Source: an uncultured Lachnospiraceae bacterium
GTDB taxonomy: Bacteria > Bacillota > Clostridia > Lachnospirales > Lachnospiraceae
Assembly: GCA_947566705.1 (NCBI GenBank)
Contig: CANOLA010000003.1
Span: 1-64,000 of the forward strand
Direction: 5' to 3'
DNA: 64,000 nt
The position numbers were made by a program, and so were the translations under genes. Positions 19,057-27,666 of this stretch are shown here, piece by piece. The notes under the pieces are model-generated. The model ran no database searches, had not been told where the DNA came from, and saw only the letters and a program-made list of their open reading frames with translations. How positions within the stretch are numbered: position 1 is the stretch's first letter; the number at the start of each line of letters is the position of its first letter.

Positions 19057-20739
19057 TCATTTTAATTTTTTTTTCTGCCTTTTTATTTTTTTATTTTTGA
19101 TTTCATACACATTAGCCGCCTCCGTAATAAAATCTCTGCTGTGTGTAATAATAATCACAATCCGGTTCTTAAAACCCTTTTTAATACTTTTCTTTATAAG
19201 ATTTTCAGTTTCAACATCCACGCCAGCCGTCGGTTCATCAATAATTACAACCGGACCTGACTGTATCATAACCCTTGCCAGTCCCATTCTGTGCTTCTGT
19301 CCCACTGAAAGATTATGTCCCTCTTCATCTAGCATGGTGTCAAATCCCTCTTCCATTCTTGAAATATCATCTAAAATGGCACAGTTTTCACATGCCTCCC
19401 GTAATTTTTCTTCCGGTACATCTGCATCCAGTACAAGATTATTCCGTACCGTATCATGAAAAAGAACCGGTTCCTGCGGAACCCATGAAACAAAATACTG
19501 CATCTGTCCTTTATCCAAAATATCATGAATATCCATATTATCAAATAAAATCGTACCTTTTTTGACTGGCTGGATTCCCATTAAAAGTTTAACCAGTGTG
19601 GATTTCCCAATACCACTTTTCCCTGTAATATAATTAATCCTCTTCCTGCTAAAAACAGTACTTGTATGTTCCAGTACGCTGTTTCCATTTTCGTATTGAA
19701 AAGAAACATCTCTGACCTGGATTTTATTTACTTTTACTTTATCCTTTATCACTTTACGTGCTTCTTTTAATGGTTTTAATTTCTGTAAAATTTCAAATAT
19801 CGTTTCAATCGAATCCCTTTCACTGTTATACTGGGCAGGAATATCACATAATTCATAAATCGGTGTGCTCAGCATAGAGGAATAACTGAGAAATGAAATC
19901 AGTATACCAACTGTCATCCTATGAGTAATCACAAAATAACCGCCAACCAGTAAAACCAGACACGTCATCAGTAAATCCAGTATTGTAGATATAATACCCA
20001 TCCCCTGAAAAAGCCTGTTGTTCTTTCTGCCCATCCTATAGGAATCATCAACTGCCTGATTATACCGTTTTAATACATAACCATCTGCCTTTATCACCGG
20101 TATCTCTGATATGTGGTATGCAATTTCATTAAGCCTTTCCGCTACTGAAATAAATGTTCCCCTTACCTCAGCGCTGTTTTCTGCCAAACGGGTATGAAAG
20201 CGTCTTTTAAGCAAAACAATGACAATCTGCAGAACCACAACCAGTATCCCCAGAAAAAACTGAAGCCGAAACACCAGAAACACCGCTGTGAACATCTGGA
20301 TTACTGCAAGTATTATATTTTGTATATTTCCGGACAGCAGCCTTATAAATTTCCCTGCATCATCCCTGATAATTGATGTGATTTTCCCACTTGACATGCC
20401 ATTTAATTCTGTTCTGTTACAAATCAGAAAAAATGTTATTAAATCATTTTTTACATCTTTTTCCACCCGGTACTGGTATTTCAAGTTTATAACAGAAACC
20501 AGATAAGATACAGCTTCCCTGAATATGCCAAGAAGAAAATATCCCATAACACTGACCAGCAGCAATACCTGATTTCTGTTTCCAATTGCACTGTCAATAA
20601 TCACGGCATTTAATAAAGGTCCTGCATACATTGAAGCCGTAGACAGTAAGGACAAGGCTCCCAGAGCAATATTGTATTTTATATGGCGTCTGCAATAAAA
20701 CCACAATATCCGGAATTTCCGGCGAGTGTTTTCTTTCAT
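19057..20739 (-). CDS. ABC exporter (fused membrane and ATPase domains)
   Basis: The 560-residue half-transporter has about six membrane helices in residues 20-310, then an ATPase domain with Walker A GKSGIGKST, signature LSVGQ (LSGGQ variant), Walker B VVIIDEPTAGVD and a switch His in IITHSRD. There is no N-terminal C39 peptidase domain, so it cannot cut a leader itself. The start codon overlaps the stop of the subtilisin gene by four bases, indicating translational coupling. In this cluster it is the likely exporter of the mature peptide. Confidence 0.92.
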   Translation of the reverse strand: MKENTRRKFRILWFYCRRHIKYNIALGALSLLSTASMYAGPLLNAVIIDSAIGNRNQVLLLVSVMGYFLLGIFREAVSYLVSVINLKYQYRVEKDVKNDLITFFLICNRTELNGMSSGKITSIIRDDAGKFIRLLSGNIQNIILAVIQMFTAVFLVFRLQFFLGILVVVLQIVIVLLKRRFHTRLAENSAEVRGTFISVAERLNEIAYHISEIPVIKADGYVLKRYNQAVDDSYRMGRKNNRLFQGMGIISTILDLLMTCLVLLVGGYFVITHRMTVGILISFLSYSSMLSTPIYELCDIPAQYNSERDSIETIFEILQKLKPLKEARKVIKDKVKVNKIQVRDVSFQYENGNSVLEHTSTVFSRKRINYITGKSGIGKSTLVKLLMGIQPVKKGTILFDNMDIHDILDKGQMQYFVSWVPQEPVLFHDTVRNNLVLDADVPEEKLREACENCAILDDISRMEEGFDTMLDEEGHNLSVGQKHRMGLARVMIQSGPVVIIDEPTAGVDVETENLIKKSIKKGFKNRIVIIITHSRDFITEAANVYEIKNKKIKRQKKKLK

Positions 20740-21674
20740 ACATATTTCCCCAGATAATCTGCCAGTGCATACACAGATATAAAGTCAAAATAATGCATTT
20801 TCTCAGGAACCACAGGCATATCCAGTCTGTTTATAATTTCAGGAATCAGCCATGCAAATTCATCTGTATCTCGTGCAATCCTGCTAAAATAACAGTCGCT
20901 TTCATCACCGGACAGATGGTATCCCATCTGTTTCAGCACATCAGAAATCCTTTTATACATCTGTTTATCCTGCAGATCCACTCTGTACTCCCCATGTTCA
21001 ACCTGTTCCAGCATATTTCCTTTCTTACACGGAAACCTATCCTGAAACATTTTCTGTATCTGTTCGTATGATTTCATTCCTTCATTACACTGTTCTGATA
21101 CCATGGCAGCAACCACTGCCGCCGCCTTGCTTGTACCACTGAAAACTGTTCTTATTTCTTTCCCCAGCTTAACAAATTCAGGCGTTACATCTCCCAGAAG
21201 CTGAATCCCTTCTTTTTCATACCAGCACACTGCAGACTGGCGGTCTGCCATTCTGCCCACACCGATTACATCATCCAGTACTGCCGGAAAAGAATAATCA
21301 CCTGAATTTGACGCTGACGCAATCAAAATACTTCCTCTTTCCCTCAATTCATGGCACAGTTTACGTATCCTTTCAAACGTCTTATCATTCTGTATTACCA
21401 GACACATTAAAATCACATCCACCCTATGATGCAATAAATCCTCCAGTGCTGCAGTCACTGCCATGGAGCAGGAAGTTTCCTTCGTATTCATGACATCATA
21501 AATTTCATATTCCTTTGTATCAGAACTGTATTTTTCAACTATTCCAACAACCTTTGTTCCATGCCGGATTCCCTGCTCCGGTTTATGGTTCACATAATGG
21601 TAATGGCAGTTAATATGCATACCATTTTCTGCTGTTTCTTTGTCAATCCCGTCATCAATAACTGCAATTTTCAT
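20736..21674 (-). CDS. S8 subtilisin-like protease fused to an ACP-related domain
   Basis: Residues 1-200 form a compact subtilase: Asp7 in AVIDDG, His38 in RHGTKVVG, oxyanion Asn123 in SASNSG and Ser182 in FSGTSKAAA. There is no signal peptide or propeptide, so it acts in the cytosol. Residues about 236-312 align by eye with acyl carrier proteins (helix pattern, acidic second helix, final LADYLGK) but the phosphopantetheine serine is replaced within RDTDEFAWL. From memory, an acyl-carrier-related family occurs in clostridial radical SAM peptide loci, which this recalls. It likely trims the modified precursor. AAGGAG precedes ATG, and the stop overlaps the exporter start. Confidence 0.85.
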   Translation of the reverse strand: MKIAVIDDGIDKETAENGMHINCHYHYVNHKPEQGIRHGTKVVGIVEKYSSDTKEYEIYDVMNTKETSCSMAVTAALEDLLHHRVDVILMCLVIQNDKTFERIRKLCHELRERGSILIASASNSGDYSFPAVLDDVIGVGRMADRQSAVCWYEKEGIQLLGDVTPEFVKLGKEIRTVFSGTSKAAAVVAAMVSEQCNEGMKSYEQIQKMFQDRFPCKKGNMLEQVEHGEYRVDLQDKQMYKRISDVLKQMGYHLSGDESDCYFSRIARDTDEFAWLIPEIINRLDMPVVPEKMHYFDFISVYALADYLGKYV

Positions 21675-21684
21675 ATTTCTCCTT

Positions 21685-22806
21685 TTAAGTATACCTTGAC
21701 ATTTTATGTAATACCCTTCTCACAGCTAAATATGTCATAATAAAACAGCCTCCTAACATTATAAGTGCACCTACCCAGTACCCGGTAACAACCAGCCGGA
21801 ATTTGTCAAACCGAAAAAAGAAATTGATAACCAGGCTGACAGGGACTGCCACTTTGCATGCCTGCAAAAATGTTTTTCCCGCCATCTGCATGATTTCCTT
21901 TCCTGCCTCCTTTATTTCCTCAACAGTTTTTTGTATATCCTCTTTTTCACCAGTTACAATATTTGTCCGTACAATAATCTGAATGATATAAAAACTTGCC
22001 AGTACCAGCAGACCCAAAATCCCCCAAATGGCGGTCTTGGCAACCTGCCAAAGTCGCTCAATGTCATAACTGCCACCCTCCACATCAACAACAGTCACAT
22101 CATTAAGCAGCATCTGCACAATACTTTTTCCAACCAGTCCATTGCAATCCACAAGAACATCTGTATAACTGTTCAGTAAACCCTCATCCCCCATCTTTGC
22201 TGCTATCTTTCCTGCCAGTTTTTCATTGACAATTAGATCCGCATGGTTAGAGGGTGAATAAACGTATCCTCCCAGTAGTCCGGTCTGATCCGCATCATAT
22301 AAAATTTCATTAACACGAATTTTAAACTTTTTACCATATGACTTCTGACCTTCATATACCAGTGTCATATCATTGCACTGGTATTCTTCATTATCAAACG
22401 AAACCACAATGGCAATCTCATCATTTTTAACATCCAGTCCTGTGATATTGTTTAGTTCCATCATCTTTTCCAGCAAAATGTCATTGAATATAGTTAGTCT
22501 TGTATAATATCTGTTTTTCCAGTCCGGTTTGCATTTTATCTCCGTACATAACCGCTGGCAGTAAACAGCCTGCACGCCATCCCGGTTTTGCAGCTCTCTG
22601 ACATTTTCCGCAGCAATGTATTTACCATTTACGGTATCAGAATATGCTTCATATTTTGCAATATGCCCCTTGGTTAGTACCATGGAGAATTGTTCCATAC
22701 CTATTATGTTTAAGAGCAATATTAAAAAAATAGTACATATTTTTAGCATAGAAAAAAAATTTAGTGTATAGATATCCAAAGTGTTTTTTTGAGATTCTGG
22801 CTTCAT
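21685..22806 (-). CDS. half-size FtsX-like permease paralogue
   Basis: The 373-residue product aligns along its length with roughly residues 430-805 of the full-size permease at 16605-19037. Shared segments include RYEASS/KYEAYS, LLGGY/LLGGF, TDILVDC/TDVLVDC and the last helix VTGYWVGALIMLGGC. It has one N-terminal helix, an extracellular domain and three C-terminal helices. The loop that is RSIGAED in the big protein is replaced by a charged stretch (KEDIQKTVEEIKEAGKE). It is intact, with GGGGAG before ATG 22806, so it seems to be a specialised duplicate and not a pseudogene. The function is unknown; an immunity or accessory subunit is possible. Confidence 0.8.
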   Translation of the reverse strand: MKPESQKNTLDIYTLNFFSMLKICTIFLILLLNIIGMEQFSMVLTKGHIAKYEAYSDTVNGKYIAAENVRELQNRDGVQAVYCQRLCTEIKCKPDWKNRYYTRLTIFNDILLEKMMELNNITGLDVKNDEIAIVVSFDNEEYQCNDMTLVYEGQKSYGKKFKIRVNEILYDADQTGLLGGYVYSPSNHADLIVNEKLAGKIAAKMGDEGLLNSYTDVLVDCNGLVGKSIVQMLLNDVTVVDVEGGSYDIERLWQVAKTAIWGILGLLVLASFYIIQIIVRTNIVTGEKEDIQKTVEEIKEAGKEIMQMAGKTFLQACKVAVPVSLVINFFFRFDKFRLVVTGYWVGALIMLGGCFIMTYLAVRRVLHKMSRYT

Positions 22807-22872
22807 GCGATTTCTCCCCACATATAAAAAAATCAAAAAATAAGCCTGTCACAGAATAATAAAATTATCTAT

Positions 22873-23115
22873 TTACCAAAGAGAAGTATCTTTTGCCGTT
22901 TTTTTCTGAAAACAATAAACCCCAAATATCTTTTTAATTTCTGCCATTTGTTCTTGGGTTTCACTACCATCTGCTTTATATCCCTGGCTTGCAATTCTTC
23001 GCCAGTCAGACAAATATTTCCCAAAATATTCTGTGCAATCATCCAAACACCCCTGCAGTTCCACATCAAACTGACCTTTCGGTTCAATTCGATCTCTAAT
23101 CTTTTTAATCTCCAT
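22873..23115 (-). CDS. candidate RiPP precursor peptide
   Basis: The 80-residue product (start ATG 23115) is unknown to me. An AAGGAGGT ribosome binding site, the best in the cluster, precedes it, and it follows the second radical SAM gene by 19 bases. The N-terminal half is charged and helical, as a leader would be. It contains three cysteines, Cys23 and Cys27 in QGCLDDCTEY and Cys68 in GVYCFQ, and ends KDTSLW. A small Cys-bearing protein encoded directly beside two radical SAM/SPASM genes, a protease and an exporter is best explained as their substrate. It lacks the dense C-terminal Cys pattern of SCIFF peptides. It could instead be an accessory chaperone. Confidence 0.6.
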   Translation of the reverse strand: MEIKKIRDRIEPKGQFDVELQGCLDDCTEYFGKYLSDWRRIASQGYKADGSETQEQMAEIKKIFGVYCFQKKTAKDTSLW

Positions 23116-23134
23116 TCTACTACCTCCTTTATAT

Positions 23135-24145
23135 TCAGTCACACGCTGTGACAGGCTTATCTTTTTGCAACATATAAATCAAATTTTCCAATGCACAGAT
23201 TGTCGGCGAAGGGGTAAGACAGTCTCCTGTTACCATCTGGTTCATCAGCTTACATCTGGTGGAAACACAATAATCCTCATAAGTACATCCTCTGCAGACA
23301 GGATTTTTTCTTTGATTAATTTCCATCAGACTTTCTATTTTTTCATTCCGAATTCCGTTTTTAATATTCCCAATGCAAAACTGGGGATTTCCAACAGCAA
23401 ATGTACATGGATAAACACATCCGTCCACATCAATACAGCTTTCTGCAATTCCTCCTTTACATGTTCCCTTTTTTCTCATTGGATTATTTTCAAAAAAGAT
23501 ATACTCACATGAAGTATCCTGCATTTTCTCCTCTATTTTATATAGTTGTTTTTTTAGCTTCCCTATATTTTCTTCTGTCCACGAAAGGTCACAAAAATCC
23601 GGAGCAGCAACGATATTACCACATCCTAAATTTTTTAGTATTTCAACACCCTCATATAAATATGGTATTGTACTGGAACAAACCGTCATCCGTATCCTTG
23701 GCTCAATTCCTGATACAAGTACTTTCTTTAACTGCAAGATTACATCCTTATAGCTCCCATTTCCATTTATATCAATCCTATTTAAATCATGTGCAAACTC
23801 CGTACCATCAACACTTACCGACAATTCAAACTGATTTTGTACAATAAAATCCAATATTTCCTGATTTAACAACAGTCCGTTTGTAGTCATGGAATAAAAG
23901 ACCTTCTGCTCAATCCGGCTCAGGGATTCACATATTTTTTTCATAGTTTCAAACCGCAGTAGCGGCTCACCGCCATGAAAATTCACATTAATAACTCGTT
24001 CATTCCTGCTGTTCTTCTGAATAAATCCAATTAAATCATCTATGTAATCTTCCGGAAAATCTGCCTGGGATGTCTTTTCTCCTTCATAACAATACTTACA
24101 CCTGAGATTGCATTTTCTTGTCAACCATATATTATAAAATTTCAT
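23135..24145 (-). CDS. radical SAM/SPASM peptide maturase, second enzyme
   Basis: The 336-residue product starts straight into the radical SAM core, with Cys12, Cys16 and Cys19 in CNLRCKYC binding the SAM cluster and FHGGEPLLRF as the SAM-binding GGE motif. The C-terminal third is Cys-rich (GTCKGG, DGCVYPC, RGCTYEDYC, STRC), matching a SPASM domain with two auxiliary iron-sulfur clusters. Enzymes of this class install thioether or carbon-carbon links in peptides. It has no N-terminal recognition domain, unlike its upstream neighbour, and its ATG overlaps that gene's TGA by four bases. The exact reaction cannot be read from sequence. Confidence 0.92.
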   Translation of the reverse strand: MKFYNIWLTRKCNLRCKYCYEGEKTSQADFPEDYIDDLIGFIQKNSRNERVINVNFHGGEPLLRFETMKKICESLSRIEQKVFYSMTTNGLLLNQEILDFIVQNQFELSVSVDGTEFAHDLNRIDINGNGSYKDVILQLKKVLVSGIEPRIRMTVCSSTIPYLYEGVEILKNLGCGNIVAAPDFCDLSWTEENIGKLKKQLYKIEEKMQDTSCEYIFFENNPMRKKGTCKGGIAESCIDVDGCVYPCTFAVGNPQFCIGNIKNGIRNEKIESLMEINQRKNPVCRGCTYEDYCVSTRCKLMNQMVTGDCLTPSPTICALENLIYMLQKDKPVTACD

Positions 24146-25419
24146 ACACCTTCATACTCTTTCCAATACAAGTCAAAATAACACTGGTTTTCTTTACACA
24201 ATTTCTGATTCCTGCCACTTTCCACAAACCTTCTCACTTCATTCACGCAGCTAAAGCACAAAAGATTTTTATTACAGTCCCTGCATATTTCTACCTGATC
24301 TGGAAAAAAGCCTCTGAAATTTTTGTATCCTTTTGTATTTTTAAACTTACAATTCTCAAGATAGTCTTTGAAATCTTCAATTTCACACAAATTTCCCATA
24401 GAAAACATATCATCCATTAATACTCCACAAGGAAAAATACTCCCCCCACTGTCAATCTGGAACTCCCTTTTTGCCCCCTGACAAGCAAAAATCTGCGGCT
24501 TCGTCCGATATATTTTATTTTTTTCAAAATACTCTTCCATTTTTGTATAATCAAAACATGCTTCTTTTCGCTCTGCTTCCTCATAAATTTCTCTTGCACG
24601 CCCACTGTTATCAAGACATCTGAATACAGGTCGAATTTCAAGCTTATCACACAACAGATGAAAATCTTTCTTTAAATGCTTATTTTGTGATGTAACCACC
24701 ATGGAGGCTGTTATTTTTTTAACTCCTGCATCCTTTAAATTTTCAATCCCTGTCAGACATTTCTGAAAAGTCCCTTTTCCTCTCAAATAACTACAGCTTT
24801 CCTCATCAATTCCATCTATGCTGACATCCACAGAGTAAAAATTCTTTTCAATAAAAGCTGCTGTTTTCTTATCAATTAATGTTGCATTTGTCATAAGCAT
24901 AAGTGAACCGTCATAAAACTTTCTGACACATTGAATAATTTCAAAAAAATCAGATCTTACAAGAGGCTCTCCTCCGGAAATTATAATGGAAAACGGTTGA
25001 ATCAGTGCTATTTTATACAGGTTATTAATTATATCTTCCGTAGATAAATCAAACTCTTTTCCATTAGCCCCCGCACTTACACAACAATGTCTACACCTTA
25101 AATTACAGTCATTTGTAATATCATACGAAATACTCATTACAGAACAGTCCAATTTATCAGTATCTTCATGTTTCCACATTCCCAGCTTATCCAGTTCTTC
25201 TGCCAGCCTTCTCATATAATCCCTTGACTCATCATCTTCAATGGACTTAAACAACTCCTGAAAACAAATCTTTTCACGAACTGCTGTTTCAATAATGTCT
25301 CTGCATTCATTACTTACAAAAAGTCCTTCCGCATTATTTGTATTGCACATAAGGGATTTTTTCTCACCCGTTAAAAATTTCACACCTTTGTTTAACTGAA
25401 TCTGTAAACTTTCATTCAT
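24142..25419 (-). CDS. radical SAM/SPASM peptide maturase with PqqD-like N-terminal domain
   Basis: The 425-residue product has an N-terminal region (about 1-85) whose strand-helix pattern resembles PqqD-type RiPP recognition elements that bind a leader peptide. The radical SAM core carries Cys105, Cys109 and Cys112 in CNLRCRHC, then IISGGEPLVR. A SPASM-like Cys cluster follows (FACQGA, IFPCGVL, ICRDCNKNLLCFSC). It is the first gene of the maturation unit and has its own promoter with the shared operator at 25451. The TGA overlaps the next start. The gene is visibly AT-richer than neighbouring housekeeping genes. Confidence 0.92.
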   Translation of the reverse strand: MNESLQIQLNKGVKFLTGEKKSLMCNTNNAEGLFVSNECRDIIETAVREKICFQELFKSIEDDESRDYMRRLAEELDKLGMWKHEDTDKLDCSVMSISYDITNDCNLRCRHCCVSAGANGKEFDLSTEDIINNLYKIALIQPFSIIISGGEPLVRSDFFEIIQCVRKFYDGSLMLMTNATLIDKKTAAFIEKNFYSVDVSIDGIDEESCSYLRGKGTFQKCLTGIENLKDAGVKKITASMVVTSQNKHLKKDFHLLCDKLEIRPVFRCLDNSGRAREIYEEAERKEACFDYTKMEEYFEKNKIYRTKPQIFACQGAKREFQIDSGGSIFPCGVLMDDMFSMGNLCEIEDFKDYLENCKFKNTKGYKNFRGFFPDQVEICRDCNKNLLCFSCVNEVRRFVESGRNQKLCKENQCYFDLYWKEYEGV

Positions 25420-25450
25420 TATTTTCTCCTTTTGTATCCTTCAAAAATAA

Positions 25451-25474
25451 CTATAATTACCGTCATATATTATA
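25451..25474 (-). promoter_or_regulatory. promoter -10 box and candidate BlaI-type operator of the radical SAM unit
   Basis: A perfect TATAAT on the minus strand lies at 25469-25474, with only a poor -35. Two bases after it, 25451-25466 reads ATGACGGTAATTATAG, which differs by one base from the sequence after the blaI-type promoter at 28070-28085. A repressor bound there would cover the transcription start. Confidence 0.65.
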
Positions 25475-25541
25475 TAGAAAAATATGCCGGATAAAAGCAC
25501 ATCTTTCTTCATCTTCCTCTGAGTCAAACTTTAATCTGTCC

Positions 25542-26945
25542 TTATTCTTTCATCGTATAAACTATATATCCGCCCAGTACCCGTACATCATCTGTCCCGG
25601 TATTTTCCAGATAAAGCTGATAATCACCATCCTCTTTTGCATAGAAAATATGTAACATACCTGCCTCCATATCTATATAACGGATACTTCCATCCGGCTG
25701 GCGCAACGCTGCCCTGATACTCTTTCCATTTGTAATTCCCCCGGCATAAAAACGGATAAAATTTCCTTCTTCCAGATGTATAACTGGCATTCCGGTTTTT
25801 TCATGGCCCTTTATCTTCCAGTCCATTTCATATATCAGGGTACCTGTACTAAGCAAATCTTCCTGCAGGATGCCTATTTTCACATTTTTCGTATCTGCAT
25901 ATAACACCAGGTGCTCCGCTGCCTCCTTCTGCCCGCAGTCCCGCGGAACCTCCACTGCATGTGCTGCACTCATATTACGGACAGCCTCTGCCCCCTCCAT
26001 CGAAAATGCATAAACGATATTTGTTCCCACAACAAGAAACAGACCAAGTAATACTGCCAGCAGTTTAGAGCACTTTTTTTGTCTGCTGTTTTTTATCACC
26101 TTTTTCATCCGGTCAGAAAGCTGCGATTCCTGTTCCACAAGTGATGATGCCAGTGCCGGGAAAGCCATTGATTTTTCAGCAAAATCAAGAATCGTCCCAT
26201 AATAGGTTTTCACATGTCCGTATTTCCTGCAGACCTTGTAATCACAGATATATTCCATCCATCTGTCCAGTTCCTTTTTCAACCAGAATACAGCCGGATT
26301 TAAAAAATACAGCCCGCATAAAATTTCCGCCAGATTTTTATAAAATAAATCATGACTTTTTACATGCATCAGTTCATGCCGGAAAATTACAAGCAGTTCC
26401 TCTTCTGATAATTCCCACGCAGGAAGTAAAATAACAGGGTGAAATACCCGTACGGTTATTGCACCGTTTTCCGTGTAACTGCAACGCACACTTATGTGTT
26501 TTTTCTTGAACTTGTATTCTTTTTTTACCTGCTCAAAAACACGCAGGATTTCCCTGTTGCATGGAAACGAATTTTTGGCACAGCGGTCTGATAAAACCAG
26601 TCTGTATATATAATAAAGCATTCCTGCTGCCGCACCCATGACCCAGATGACCGCAAAAATATATCCGAGAATTTCCATCCATTTTTCCGGAACATAACCA
26701 CCTTTGTATACAAACAGATTCGGCTCGTCCTGTTCCCACCATCTGTGTATTTCATGTCCAAAATACAAAAGCCATGCCAGCGTTATTCCTTTTAACAGGG
26801 AACCGGTCACTGTAAAATATCCCAGCCGCTCAAATACTTTTCCCGCCAGAACCAAAAATAGCGCCAGAATAGAAAATACAAGAGCCGTTATCCAGAACAG
26901 ATAAAAAAAATTGGTTATCCAGTTCGTATAGTACACCCAGTCCAT
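25542..26945 (-). CDS. BlaR1/MecR1-type M56 membrane metalloprotease sensor
   Basis: The 467-residue product has four membrane helices in residues 10-120 and 300-320 and a zinc-protease motif HELMH (His190, Glu191, His194) with the later EYICD expected in M56 peptidases. In known systems the protease cuts the BlaI repressor after an external signal. The external C-terminal part (about 330-467) is a beta-rich domain of only 140 residues with no penicillin-binding SxxK or KTG motif, so it is not a beta-lactam receptor. It presumably senses something tied to the peptide system. It lies 13 bases after the ATPase gene. Confidence 0.88.
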   Translation of the reverse strand: MDWVYYTNWITNFFYLFWITALVFSILALFLVLAGKVFERLGYFTVTGSLLKGITLAWLLYFGHEIHRWWEQDEPNLFVYKGGYVPEKWMEILGYIFAVIWVMGAAAGMLYYIYRLVLSDRCAKNSFPCNREILRVFEQVKKEYKFKKKHISVRCSYTENGAITVRVFHPVILLPAWELSEEELLVIFRHELMHVKSHDLFYKNLAEILCGLYFLNPAVFWLKKELDRWMEYICDYKVCRKYGHVKTYYGTILDFAEKSMAFPALASSLVEQESQLSDRMKKVIKNSRQKKCSKLLAVLLGLFLVVGTNIVYAFSMEGAEAVRNMSAAHAVEVPRDCGQKEAAEHLVLYADTKNVKIGILQEDLLSTGTLIYEMDWKIKGHEKTGMPVIHLEEGNFIRFYAGGITNGKSIRAALRQPDGSIRYIDMEAGMLHIFYAKEDGDYQLYLENTGTDDVRVLGGYIVYTMKE

Positions 26946-26958
26946 GATACCCTCTCCT

Positions 26959-27642
26959 TTATCCTGTCTGTCCCAGATTTTCGTCCAGCTTTCCGTTTTT
27001 CATGGTAAGTATCCGGTCTGCCCTTGCAGCAATCTCTTTATTATGTGTAATCATAATCAGGGTCTGCCCATACTTTTTCAGACTGCTTATCAGCAAATCC
27101 AGCACCGCCTCTCCCGTTTCGCTGTCCAGATTTCCTGTCGGCTCGTCCGCCAGCACAATCCGCGGCCGGTTTGCAAGCGCTCTTGCTATTGCCACCCTCT
27201 GCTGCTCTCCGCCGGAAAGTTTCGACGGCAGGCTGTCTTTTTTGTCATAAATTTCCAGAGACTTAAGAAGTTCGGTAATATAAACGCTGTCCACCGCCTT
27301 TTTGTCAAACTGGATGGGAAGCACTACATTTTCCCAGACGGATAATACCGGAATCAGGTTAAACGACTGGAAAACAAAGCCAAGCAGGCTGCGCCTGTAC
27401 TGCGACATTACTTTGTCGCTCTGTGATTTACATACCTTTCCGTCTAAAATAATCCTTCCGGAATTTGCCTCATCCAGGCATCCGATGAGATTTAAAAGCG
27501 TGCTTTTCCCGGAACCGCTCTGTCCGAGAATCGCTACAAATTCCCCCTCTTCCACCTGCAGGTTCACATCTTTCAGGACTTTATTTTCCACATCCCCGTC
27601 CTGATAGGATTTCCATACATTTTCCACTTCCACCATATACAT
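26959..27642 (-). CDS. MacB/LolD-type ABC transporter ATP-binding protein
   Basis: The 227-residue ATPase has Walker A GQSGSGKST, the Q-loop FQSFNLIPVLSV, signature LSGGEQQRVAIARAL and Walker B IVLADEPTGNLDS, typical of ATPases that pair with FtsX-like permeases. No permease is adjacent. The best candidates are the full-size permease at 16605-19037 and the half-size one at 21685-22806, both in the same cluster. GGAGG precedes ATG 27642. It lies between the BlaI-type repressor and the BlaR1-type sensor, so its expression should respond to the same signal. Confidence 0.94.
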   Translation of the reverse strand: MYMVEVENVWKSYQDGDVENKVLKDVNLQVEEGEFVAILGQSGSGKSTLLNLIGCLDEANSGRIILDGKVCKSQSDKVMSQYRRSLLGFVFQSFNLIPVLSVWENVVLPIQFDKKAVDSVYITELLKSLEIYDKKDSLPSKLSGGEQQRVAIARALANRPRIVLADEPTGNLDSETGEAVLDLLISSLKKYGQTLIMITHNKEIAARADRILTMKNGKLDENLGQTG

Positions 27643-27666
27643 GCTGCCTTCCTCCTTTTTATACGG

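Noticed and set aside
22869..23087. Alternative 72-residue frame overlapping the candidate precursor
   Set aside because: It has no ribosome binding site, while the other frame starts right behind AAGGAGGT and follows the second radical SAM gene closely.
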